Positions 36,104-45,403 of a stretch of 64,000 nt of DNA are shown here, in pieces. Numbering within the stretch: the stretch's first letter is position 1; the number at the start of each line of letters is the position of its first letter. The stretch is from positions 3,162,001-3,226,000 of the forward strand of contig CAWHBY010000002.1 in NCBI GenBank assembly GCA_963827855.1. The letters are read 5' to 3'. The DNA is from DTPU01 sp963827855. Lineage in GTDB: Bacteria > Planctomycetota > Phycisphaerae > Sedimentisphaerales > Anaerobacaceae. Below the pieces are notes generated by a model. It saw only the letters and a list, made by a program, of their open reading frames with translations, did no database searches and was not told the origin of the DNA. A program made the position numbers and the translations under genes.

Positions 36104-38839
36104 ATGAAGGGTCCTGATCTTCGCGTAGCGAATCTGCGATGTGAGTACCTCGTCGATCCCCTGGGCATAGACGAGACCAGGCCGCGTCTGAGCTGGACTC
36201 TAGAGTCCGGTCGCCGTGGGGCCAGGCAGGTCGCCAGGCAGGTGCGTGTGGCCTCGTCCGCAGATCGCCTTGCACAGGGCAAGGCAGACCTGTGGGACAG
36301 CGGACGGGTGGAGGACGACCGCACTGCGCACATCGAGTACAGCGGGACCCCGCAGGTCTCCCGCATGGCCTGCCATTGGCAGGTCCAGGTGTGGGATGAG
36401 CAGGGGGGGACTGCCGTATCGGAGCGGGCGTGCTGGACCATGGGGCTGCTGGAGGCAAGAGACTGGCAGGCCCGCTGGATCGCCGCGGATCCCGACACCC
36501 TCGACCGTGCAGACCACGCGATCCGGCCGACCGCGACGGAGCCTGGAACGCCGCCCTGGCTCCGCAAGGCCTTTGGGGTGCAGGGCCCGGTGCGGCGAGC
36601 GACGCTCTGTGCCAGCGCACGCGGCCTGTTCGACCTTCACCTCAACGGCCATCCCGTGAGCCCCGACGTCTTCGCCCCTGAATGGACCGACTACCGCAAA
36701 CGAATCCACTATCGCACGTATGACGTGACCGGCCTGGTCCGACAGGGCGCGAATGCCCTGGGCGCGGTCCTGGGAGACGGTTGGTACAGCGGCTACGTCG
36801 GGTGGCAGGAGACACGCGGGCGCTATGGACTGGAGACGAGCCTCCTGGTGCAACTGGAGATCGAGCTTGTGGATGGGTCCAGACAGGTCGTGGTCACGGA
36901 CGACACATGGCGCTGCTCGGCAGGGCCGATCCTGTGCTCAGACTTCATGATGGGCGAGACCTATGACGCCCGCAAAGAGCTGACCGGCTGGGACCAGCCT
37001 GACTATGACGACAAGGGCTGGAGCCGCGTCCATGAGGTGGATTCGCCAGCAGCAGTCCTGATCGCGCAGCGTTCAGAGCCGGTCCGTTGCGTGGAGACGC
37101 TATCGCCGGTCTCTGTAAACGAGATCTCGCCGGGCGTCTTCATCTATGACCTCGGGCAGAACATCAGCGGCTGGGTCCGCCTGCGGATCAAGGGCCCGGC
37201 AGGCACGCGGGTGATGCTCCGCCACGGCGAGAGACTCAATCCTGACGGTACGCTCTACACGGAGAACCTCCGCAGGGCCAAGGCCACAGACGTCTACATC
37301 CTGCGCGGCGAGGGCGAGGAGGTCTGGGAGCCGCGGTTTACGTTCCATGGGTTCCAGTACGTGGAGCTGACCGGATTCAAGCGGAGCCCAGGCGAGAAGG
37401 CGGTCACGGGCCGCGTGGTCCGCTCCGGCACGCCCAGCGCAGGCCGCTTCGAGTGCTCACACCCGGGGATCAACCGATTGTGGCTCAACGGCCTGTGGAG
37501 CCAGAAGGACAACTTCCTCAGCATCCCCACCGACTGCCCCCAGCGGGACGAGCGCCTCGGCTGGATGGGCGACGCACAGGTCTTCTCACGCACTGCCACG
37601 TACAACATGGACGTGGCCGCCTTCTTCACCAAGTGGATGACGGACGTGGAGGACGCGCAGACTCCGGACGGCATATTCCCCGACACAGCCCCGCGCCTGG
37701 CCGAGGACGGGAACTTCGTCGGCCTGGATGGGCTCTGCGGGGCGGCAGGCTGGGCAGATGCTGGGGTCATCATCCCGTGGACAATCTGGCGGATGTACGG
37801 CGACCGCAGGATCATCGAGCGCCATTGGAAGGCCATGGCGGCCTGGCTGGACTGGATCGACCGCAACAATCCCACGGGCCTGCGCACCAACGAGCTCGGC
37901 AACAACTACGGGGACTGGCTGTGCATCCCGAGCGACACGACCTTCCGCACCCATTCACCGATGAAGAACCTGCTGGCCACTGCCTACTGGGCTGATGACG
38001 CCGCGAAGATGGCTCGCATGGCCCAAGAGACTGGGCACAGGGACGATGCGGATCGCTTTGCGCGAATGTTCAATCGCGTGCGAAAGGCCTTCCAAGAGGA
38101 ATTTGTCCTCGACAACGGCCGCCTGAAGGTCGAGACCCAGACCGCCTACCTCCTGGCCCTGGCCTTTGACCTCCTGCCTGCCAAGGTCAGGAGCACCGCC
38201 GCGAAACACCTGGTGGAGAACATCGAGGCGCTCGATTGGCACCTGAGCACAGGCTTCATAGGCATCAGCCACCTGAATCCCACGCTGACGGCCATAGGCC
38301 GGCCTGACGTGGCCTGGCGTCTGTTGCTCAATGAGGACTATCCCTCCTGGCTCTATCCGGTGCTGCATGGCGCCACGACCATCTGGGAGCGGTGGAACGG
38401 ATGGACCGCAGAGGACGGCTTCTTCAATCCGCAGATGAATTCCTTCAACCACTACTCGCTGGGCTCGGTGGGCGAGTGGCTCTACCGCTGTGCCGCCGGT
38501 ATCGAACTCGATCCGGACGTGAACGGGTTCAAGCGGTTCCTGATCAGGCCCTATCCCGGCGGCGGACTGGACCATGCAGGGGCGAGCTACCAGTCGATAC
38601 ACGGGACCCTGGAGAGCCGCTGGCAGAGGCAGGGGGACAGGCTCACCCTGGAGGTCACGATCCCGGCCAACACCCAGGCCAGGGTCTATGTGCCGAGTGA
38701 CAAGGGGACAGCCATCCTCGAAGGCGGCCTGGCCGTGGAACAGGTCCAAGGCATTGTGAGTCTCGGCCGCGAAGGGCCGTCTTCCATGTATGATGTCCCC
38801 TCAGGGCGGTATCGGTTCACGAGCACGTACTCGGGTTGA
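36104..38839 (+). CDS. GH78 alpha-L-rhamnosidase, apparently cytoplasmic
   Basis: 911 residues starting at ATG 36104, 9 bp after the mini membrane gene, with no signal peptide (MKGPDLRVANLRCEYLVDPL). Family layout: N-terminal Fn3-like domain (ETRPRLSWTLES), rhamnosidase N domains (LHLNGHPVSPDVFAPEWTDY-like region, LGDGWYSGYVGWQETRGRYG), the concanavalin domain, and an (alpha/alpha)6 barrel beginning PTDCPQRDERLGWMGDAQVF with conserved acidic residues, then NNYGDWLCIPSDT and YPSWLYPVLHGATTIWERWN. The C-terminal beta domain includes HYSLGSVGEWLYR. It releases L-rhamnose from small rhamnosides. The lack of export and the co-encoded transporter imply action on imported oligosaccharides or glycosides. 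Confidence 0.92.
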   Translation: MKGPDLRVANLRCEYLVDPLGIDETRPRLSWTLESGRRGARQVARQVRVASSADRLAQGKADLWDSGRVEDDRTAHIEYSGTPQVSRMACHWQVQVWDEQGGTAVSERACWTMGLLEARDWQARWIAADPDTLDRADHAIRPTATEPGTPPWLRKAFGVQGPVRRATLCASARGLFDLHLNGHPVSPDVFAPEWTDYRKRIHYRTYDVTGLVRQGANALGAVLGDGWYSGYVGWQETRGRYGLETSLLVQLEIELVDGSRQVVVTDDTWRCSAGPILCSDFMMGETYDARKELTGWDQPDYDDKGWSRVHEVDSPAAVLIAQRSEPVRCVETLSPVSVNEISPGVFIYDLGQNISGWVRLRIKGPAGTRVMLRHGERLNPDGTLYTENLRRAKATDVYILRGEGEEVWEPRFTFHGFQYVELTGFKRSPGEKAVTGRVVRSGTPSAGRFECSHPGINRLWLNGLWSQKDNFLSIPTDCPQRDERLGWMGDAQVFSRTATYNMDVAAFFTKWMTDVEDAQTPDGIFPDTAPRLAEDGNFVGLDGLCGAAGWADAGVIIPWTIWRMYGDRRIIERHWKAMAAWLDWIDRNNPTGLRTNELGNNYGDWLCIPSDTTFRTHSPMKNLLATAYWADDAAKMARMAQETGHRDDADRFARMFNRVRKAFQEEFVLDNGRLKVETQTAYLLALAFDLLPAKVRSTAAKHLVENIEALDWHLSTGFIGISHLNPTLTAIGRPDVAWRLLLNEDYPSWLYPVLHGATTIWERWNGWTAEDGFFNPQMNSFNHYSLGSVGEWLYRCAAGIELDPDVNGFKRFLIRPYPGGGLDHAGASYQSIHGTLESRWQRQGDRLTLEVTIPANTQARVYVPSDKGTAILEGGLAVEQVQGIVSLGREGPSSMYDVPSGRYRFTSTYSG

Positions 38840-38977
38840 GGGACAGAGGCAGCAGGGGCTGGGATGGGGACGTATGCTCCCTGACAGCCAAATCTGGGTA
38901 GCCTTCGCGACGGTGTGAGTTTAGAATGGCCCCAATGTTTGGTTATGAAATGGCATCACACATGAAGGGGCCTGCTT

Positions 38978-41777
38978 ATGCGCAATCGATTCCTCACAAC
39001 CTGTGTAGCGGCGATCGCCGCCGCAAGCGTGCTCTGTACTCAGACGCTTGCCGCTTCCGCCATTCCGCTGCCTGAACATCCGCGGCCCGACTTCGAGCGA
39101 GCCGACTGGGTCAACCTGAACGGTCCCTGGCAATTCCGCTTCGAGAAGGAGAACGCGGGCGAAGGCCAGGGCTGGGCTGCGGGCAAGACCGAATTCCCAG
39201 AGACCATCAACGTGCCCTTTCCCTGGGGCTCGAAGCTCTCCGGCCTGGAAAACAAGGCGGACATCGGGTGGTATCGGCGTGACGTGAAGGTGCCCGCGTT
39301 GTGGAAGGGCAAACGCGTGTTCCTCGTGGTGGGTGCGTGTGACTGGCTGACGAAAGGCTGGTTCGACGGCCGTCCGCTGGGCGAGCATCGCGGGGGCTAC
39401 ACGCCGTTCGAATTCGAACTGACGGCCAACGTCAAATGGGGCCAGGACCAGCAGATCGTCCTGCGCGTGGATGACACGCCGCATCCCTTCAAGCTGGAGG
39501 GCAAACAGGGCTACGGCGCGGCCAAGGGCATCTGGCAGACGATCTACCTCGAAGCCCGGCCCGCGCTGCACATCACTTCACTGCACTACTCGCCGGACAT
39601 CGATGCGAGCAAGGTGACGGTGAAGGTGCAGTTCAACGACGCGGCGCCTGCAGGCTCGAAGCTGGTGCTCCACTTCAAGACGGCTGGAGTGCCGGAGGCC
39701 ACACAGGCCATCGCCAGCGGCGCGAAGGAGGTTCAGTTCGACGTAGCCGTCGCCTCGCGGCATCTGTGGTCTCTGGACGACCCGTTCCTCTACGAAGTGG
39801 ACGCCTCGCTGGTATCGGCTGGCGCCGAGGACCATGTCGGCACCTATTTCGGCATGCGCAAGATCAGCGTCGAAAGGCTCCCCGGCACGGAGTTTGTCTA
39901 TGTCGCACTGAACAACAAACCCGTCTATCTGCAACTCTCGCTCGACCAGTCCTATCACCCCGACGGCTTCTACACCTTCCCGAGCGACGCCTTCATGCGT
40001 GACGAAATCCTCCGCTCGAAACGCATCGGGCTGAACGCGAACCGCATTCACATCAAGGTTGAGGTGCCGCGCAAGCTCTATTGGGCCGACCGCCTGGGCC
40101 TCTTGATCATGGCCGATGTGCCGAATTTCTGGGGCGAGCCGGACACAGAGGCTCGCCAGGAGAGCGAGTTCGCCTTGCGCGGGATGATCAGACGCGGACT
40201 TCAACCACCCGGCCATCTTCAGTTGGGTCACGTTCAACGAGACCTGGGGCCTGTTCACCCGACAAGGCGACAAGAGGACTTACCTCCCGGAGACGCAGGA
40301 GTGGGTCATCCAGATGTACCGCTTGGCCAAGCAACTGGACTCCACCCGGCTCGTGGAGGACAACTCGGCGTGCAATTACGATCACACCGAGACGGACCTC
40401 AATACCTGGCACGATTATCTGCCTGGCTATGCATGGCAGGCACGGCTCGATCAGATCGTCAAGGACACCTATGCCGGGTCGACGTGGAACTTCATTGGCG
40501 GCCGGAAGCAGGGCAATCAGCCTCTGTTTAACAGCGAGTGCGGCAACGTCTGGGGCTACGAAGGCAGCACCGGCGACGTGGACTGGAGCTGGGACTACCA
40601 TATTATGATGAATGAGCTTCGCCGCCACCCGAAGATCGGCGGCTGGCTCTACACCGAGCACCACGACGTCATCAACGAGTGGAACGGCTACTATCGCTTT
40701 GACCGGACCGAGAAGTTCCCCGGGTTGGACGCCTTGGTGCCGGGGATGACCCTCGCCGATCTGCACAGCCCGTTCTACCTCTCGACCGGCAGCGAGCTGT
40801 GTCGTGACGTCAAACCGGGCGAAGCCGTCGAGGTGCCGCTCTTTGCCTCGTTCCTCACCGACCGTGCCCCCGGGAAGACGATCATGATCCGCACCGAGCT
40901 CTACGGCTGGAACACGCTCGGCCAGCGCGAGACGTACCAACAGGCAGTCCGCGCGATGGTGTTTGAGCCGTGGATGGCCAGGGAGCTGGCGCCCCTCAAG
41001 GTGGTCATGCCCTCACAGCCTGCGCTGGCCGTGCTCGCGATGACTGTCGAGAGCGAAGCGGGTGTGGTGCTCCAGCGGAACTTCACGACTTTCCTTGTTG
41101 CCAATGGCCCTGCGCCTCGCGAGGAGAGCATCAAGTCCGCGGGTAGTGACGTCCGCGTGGTGCGGTTCGCCCCGAACACCTTCAAGGACGCGAAGTGGTC
41201 GCAGAAGCAATGGAACGTGCTCGACGGTCTCAAGGTCAACGGCGCGGGCCATGGCTACTTCGAGTATCGCCTCGCCTGGCCGGAAGGGCTTGACGCCAGC
41301 CAGCTCGCTGGAGCCTCATTCGTGATGGAAGCCTCGGCCAAGCAACTCTTCGGCAAGGACCGCGAAGGTGCACGGCAGGAGGACGGCGACTTCATGCGAG
41401 GCAGAGGCACGCACGATCCCAGCTCGAATCCGAATTCCTATCCGATGACCGACACCGTCACCTTCCCCAGCGAGGTACGGGTGCGTGTGAATGGCGTCGT
41501 CGCGGGCACTTTCAACCTGGCCGACGATCCGGCGGATCATCGCGGCATCCTCTCGTGGCACTCACAACCCCACGACAAGAAACTGCGTGAAGCCGGCTCC
41601 TACGGCGTCCTCGTACAGGCCACGCTTCCTGAGGCCTCGCTGAAGGCTGCCGCGGAGGCGAAGGAGATCGTGATCCGGCTGGAAGTGGATTCCGTTCTTG
41701 CCGGCGGGTTGGCGATCTACGGCGAACGCTTCGGCCGGTACCCGCTCGACCCCACGCTGGTCTTCACCTTGAAGTAG
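38978..41777 (+). CDS. Secreted GH2 family glycoside hydrolase (one frame break)
   Basis: Start ATG 38978 behind AAGGGG, signal peptide MRNRFLTTCVAAIAAASVLC. The jelly-roll N domain has WVNLNGPWQFRFEKEN, NVPFPWGSKLSGL and GWYRRDVKVP. It is followed by the Ig-like domain and the TIM barrel, with acid/base Glu in TFNETWG (about 40225) and a likely nucleophile in LFNSECGNVWGYEG (about 40540). One extra or missing base near 40195 breaks the barrel between GMIRR and DFNHPAIFSW. A further beta domain with an NGVVAGTFNLADDP carbohydrate-binding-like segment ends the chain. Joined length is about 933 residues. Beta-galactosidase, glucuronidase and galacturonidase types are all possible; the specificity is not readable. 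Confidence 0.85.
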
Positions 41778-41822
41778 CGACCGTTCCAGACCAGGCGGAA
41801 AGGCCGGAGCCTTCTATAGAAA

Positions 41823-42488
41823 TCAACTGCTCGGGACTTCTTCCGGCTCCGCTGTACGGAGCCGGCTCGCTGTGCTGCCGCGGCCCAATAGAGTCTCTGT
41901 GGCAACGAGCCTCGCTCCCTTTACCTGCATCTTCTGGAGGGCTCTCCGCGCGAAGGACGTGCTGAGGGAGCCTATGGCGTCCACGACCACCAGCACGTTC
42001 TTGCCTCTGGCCAACAGGCCGATGGCTGTCATTCCCACCGCCCCTTCCGTCGGGGTACCCACCACCACAAAGGCGTCAGCCTCCAGTTCGGTGAGGAGCC
42101 TGTCGGCCCGTGGCTCGGCAAACGGATCGCAGCATCGCTTGTAGACGATGACCTGATCGCATTGCTCCATCAGTGGCCAGGGCAGGTCGGTGCAATCCAT
42201 CGCGTCCAGATGGAGGCTGTGACTGCAAAGTGTGCCACCAGGCTTCTGCTCGCTGAACGCCCGGGCCAGAAAGGAGGCGTACCAAACGGCCTTCCTTCCG
42301 GCGGCATGGATCGTGGAGATCGTATGGATGTGGTTGGCCCAGGCCCAAGCCAGTATCCTCTCAATGTTGCCCAGGACATGCCGATGATTCCTGACATGGA
42401 TAGGGCTGTCATCCCGAAAGAAGTGGTTCTGCGTATCCACGTCGACGACGACCAGCCCTTCCCGCTCACCCGTTCGTGTCCAGATCAT
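41823..42488 (-). CDS. Isochorismatase-like hydrolase fold protein lacking the nucleophilic cysteine
   Basis: 221 residues, start ATG 42488 behind AAGGAGACGAC. The fold is clear: VVVDVDTQNHFF (Asp 18), QVIVYKRCCDPFAEPR (Lys 117) and FVVVGTPTEGAVGMTAIGLL. In cysteine hydrolases the last motif is G-x-x-T-E-Y-C-V-x-A-T-A; here the Cys position (about 150) is Ala and the Tyr is Gly. Asp and Lys are kept. It may act like EntB-type isochorismatase domains, which also work without Cys, or have lost catalysis. It stands alone, convergent with GH2. Confidence 0.8.
   Translation of the reverse strand: MIWTRTGEREGLVVVDVDTQNHFFRDDSPIHVRNHRHVLGNIERILAWAWANHIHTISTIHAAGRKAVWYASFLARAFSEQKPGGTLCSHSLHLDAMDCTDLPWPLMEQCDQVIVYKRCCDPFAEPRADRLLTELEADAFVVVGTPTEGAVGMTAIGLLARGKNVLVVVDAIGSLSTSFARRALQKMQVKGARLVATETLLGRGSTASRLRTAEPEEVPSS
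41843..41865. terminator. Perfect 9-bp hairpin at the 3' end of the isochorismatase-like gene
   Basis: CCGGCTCCG, a 5-nt loop and CGGAGCCGG form a perfect dyad inside the last codons of the minus-strand gene, 66 bp past the GH2 stop. It sits between convergent genes and could end transcription both ways, though no T-run follows on either side. Confidence 0.45.
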
Positions 42489-42819
42489 GTCGTCTCCTTT
42501 CGACGTGACCCCATCGGATTCGCCGTCGCGAATATCCCTTTTCCGGCCGTGCGGGAGTGACCGTCAGGCCACGTGAATCCCACGGGGGTCGATCTCCTCG
42601 CAGCGGCCTTGCCTCATTCTCCACCCGGCAGGGTCGTCCAGGACCAACGGAGCAGCAGGCCCTCGTCAAACGACCCGTGCTCGGGCACCCCATTGTGCAC
42701 GTCTAGTTTCTATACGATGTCTCTGGCGTGCCTGTTCTCTTTGTGCGTCTCGTTGACGTGGAGGTGACAAAGCGGGATGTCCCGGTGGACTCCTCCAGGG
42801 ATGTCGGTGCGTGACAGGG
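42489..42819. other. Gene-free spacer between two minus-strand genes
   Basis: 331 bp with no supported ORF, repeat or clear terminator. It contains the ribosome binding site of the isochorismatase-like gene at its left end. I see nothing else in it. Confidence 0.4.
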
Positions 42820-45021
42820 TCACCACTGGATCTTGACGTGCTGTCTTGAAACGCCTGTCAATGACTCAAGAAGAACCGTGTGGCTCTCTGCGTGCCATGG
42901 GTAGCCGCTCAGTTCGCGATCTCCACTCTGGATGCGGGTGGGACGCTTCGGCAGGCGTATGCGGGAGACAGTCCTCACGCCCTCCGGGGCGGAGAGCACG
43001 AACTCGACACCGTGGTCCGTTTGCGTCCAGGTCTCAAACCGTCCGGCCGAGGCCACGGGCTCTGCTTTGTCCTGGTCCAGCCGGTTCAGGTCGAGCAGCC
43101 AGGCCTGCTGCCCCGGTTGCAGGGTCACACCGTCACGCACCGGCAGGTTGGCGTCATAGAGATCCAAAAACAGGCCCTTCAGTTCAAGCGGCGTCTCGTT
43201 GACGGACTCCCGCAGACAGGCGGCGATCACGTAGGGGCCGCGACGCAGCCGGAGATAGTTGTGCTCCCTGTAGGTCAGGCCCGCGGCCTCCACGGCCCGC
43301 CGGATCACGGCACGATAGGTGTCCGCCGCCTCCGGGGACCGTGAGTAATAGGCCGGGTGCTTTCTCTGGACGAGTACGCGGCCCTTGCCGAAGGGGTGAG
43401 ATCCTTCCGCCGCCTTTCGATCCAATCCGAGGACGTCGAACAGGTGCTGGCTCGGCGTCTCGTATCGGTTCTTGCCTGTATTCCACCAGCCGATGATGGC
43501 CGAGAAGGGATCGGTGTCGGCCCCCACGTAGACGAGCACGCCGCCCTGGGCCACCCACTCCGCCAGGGCCTGATTGATCGCGGGCGTCTCCGGCTTGATG
43601 AATTCGTAGCTCAGCACGAGCACCTTGTAGTCGCCGAGGTAGTGAGGAAAGCGGGCCACGTTGTCCAGTTGGACCGGCTGGACAGGCACGCCGTTCTTGA
43701 GCAGCGGGAGTGTCAGCCCGTAGAACGCGGAGAAGTGCTGGATGTCCTTCCGTTCGGCCCGGGTCGGATCGTTGCCGTCCCTGGCCGCCAGTCGATACGC
43801 CGGCTCGGCCCGCTGGAACATGCCGGAATCGGCCATGAACACGCCCACGCCGTGGGTTGCGTCCTGCCATTCAATGTCCGGCTGGTTCATGTCACGCAAC
43901 TGATTGAACACCGTGCACAGGGTCGTGGCGTAGGCCCCCGGAATGGGCCTGGCCTGGGGAGAGTTCGCGGGGTACTTTCCCAGGAACACCCGCGAGGGCC
44001 ACGGACAGATCTCGTAGTGCCAGACGTGAGGCTGGAGCAGCGATGCGATCAGGGTTGCCTTGTAGTTGACGCGGTAGTCGTCCCAGTCGTATCGGGGATT
44101 GTCCTCGATCGGGTCGGCCAGGAACCACATGCGACGAGCCGTCCCCCGCACCAGCTCCTGCATCACGCCGTACTCCAGAAAAGCGGTCTCGAAGGTGCGT
44201 TCCGAGGTCTTGCCCTGGTAGACGTTCGCGGTCCGGGATGTGCCGGTCCATACCTGCGCGATGTAGCCGTCCACCACGCTGGAATCGATCAACGACGACT
44301 GCGGAGACACGATCGACCACTGCGTGTAGTTGATCAGGCTGTGGGTGGGCACATAGAAGCGGAGCTCGCGATGGTACTTTTGGAGGGCGTACTCCTTGCA
44401 GGCCTCGGCCACTCGCCGCAGGGCCCGGCCATACAGGTAGTACTTCAGTCGGCTGGCCTTGTACTGGGCGTCCGGCGAGCTGTCCGCCCGCACGTAGGGC
44501 TCGTGATAATAGAGCTGCCACTCCTTGGCAAACGCCGGAGAGAATCCGGTGTAGGCCCAGAACTCTGGCTCTTCAAGGTGGATCGCGAGGACGCCGGCAT
44601 CGATCATGGGCTTGAGTTTGGCGACCATGTAGTCGCTGAACTCGACCGACGGCACCACATAGGGGATGCGGGTGCCGTGGAGCTTCTCCTTGCCGTTGGC
44701 GTCCATCTGCGAGAGAGACATGATGTCCTGGCCGTTGATGTCCTTGAAATCCTGATAGTCGCCCCAGGCAATCCCGGTCATCAGGTGGGGCACGTAGCCC
44801 TTCTCGACCCAGGACTGGATCGCTGCCACGCGGTTCTCCTGGATCCCATACACCATCACGAAGTCGTTGCGCAGATCATAGGCCGGGGTGTAGGGCCTGG
44901 GGTCCTGAAAACCGGTCAACTCCAGCCCCCGGTCCGTGACCAGACGGGTTTTCCCCCGTGCATGGGCCGACAGAGTCAATAGGGCTGTCACTACTCCAAT
45001 CAGAACGATTCTCTTCTTCAT
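42820..45021 (-). CDS. Secreted protein of unknown function, probable TIM-barrel hydrolase with a GATase-like domain
   Basis: 733 residues from ATG about 45021; AAGGTGG lies 6 nt upstream, which favours it over GTG 45030. Signal peptide MKKRIVLIGVVTALLTLSAH. The first half (about 30-380) looks like a TIM barrel (WVEKGYVPHLMTGIAWGDYQ, LAIHLEEPEFWAYTGFSPAF with a candidate acidic site, RELRFYVPTHSLINYTQWSI). A central Rossmann-like part (about 430-580: GDYKVLVLSYEFIKPETPAI, QGGVLVYVGADTDPFSAIIG) resembles the amidotransferase-like/trimerisation domain of GH42-type enzymes. A beta-rich tail follows. GH42-like architecture is suggested, but I cannot place it in a named family. Confidence 0.55.
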   Translation of the reverse strand: MKKRIVLIGVVTALLTLSAHARGKTRLVTDRGLELTGFQDPRPYTPAYDLRNDFVMVYGIQENRVAAIQSWVEKGYVPHLMTGIAWGDYQDFKDINGQDIMSLSQMDANGKEKLHGTRIPYVVPSVEFSDYMVAKLKPMIDAGVLAIHLEEPEFWAYTGFSPAFAKEWQLYYHEPYVRADSSPDAQYKASRLKYYLYGRALRRVAEACKEYALQKYHRELRFYVPTHSLINYTQWSIVSPQSSLIDSSVVDGYIAQVWTGTSRTANVYQGKTSERTFETAFLEYGVMQELVRGTARRMWFLADPIEDNPRYDWDDYRVNYKATLIASLLQPHVWHYEICPWPSRVFLGKYPANSPQARPIPGAYATTLCTVFNQLRDMNQPDIEWQDATHGVGVFMADSGMFQRAEPAYRLAARDGNDPTRAERKDIQHFSAFYGLTLPLLKNGVPVQPVQLDNVARFPHYLGDYKVLVLSYEFIKPETPAINQALAEWVAQGGVLVYVGADTDPFSAIIGWWNTGKNRYETPSQHLFDVLGLDRKAAEGSHPFGKGRVLVQRKHPAYYSRSPEAADTYRAVIRRAVEAAGLTYREHNYLRLRRGPYVIAACLRESVNETPLELKGLFLDLYDANLPVRDGVTLQPGQQAWLLDLNRLDQDKAEPVASAGRFETWTQTDHGVEFVLSAPEGVRTVSRIRLPKRPTRIQSGDRELSGYPWHAESHTVLLESLTGVSRQHVKIQW

Positions 45022-45403
45022 GATGCCCACCTTCGTTGACAGACACGGTCTGCGTTGAGTCCAGTGATACGGGACGAGCGGTCAGAATACAATGCAAATC
45101 CCTCGTGTCGTCCAGGGGAGCGTGGCCTTGTCCCGCAGGCCCCCGCCCGCACCTACGCCAAAGGTGGTGTAGTGCCTCTCGCAAGGTGCTCTCTCAGAGG
45201 GCCGTATGCTCCACGTTCAGGGGAAATCCCTATGGACCGCGGAAGTTACTGACGGCCCTGGTCGCCTGAGCCGATCCCCAGTAGTGTGGGTCGAGATCGG
45301 GGGCCGAGGGCGTGTAAGATCCGACTCACGGATGGCGGTCGACTGGGCGAGCCGGCGCCATGGGGAGGAGCGGCTTGACGAGAATGAACGGGCGTGGTGA
45401 CAG
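45022..45403. other. Divergent intergenic region
   Basis: About 380 bp between the 736-codon minus-strand gene and the REC-PAS gene. I find no supported ORF, no good promoter pair and no repeat; presumably it holds both promoters. Confidence 0.35.
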
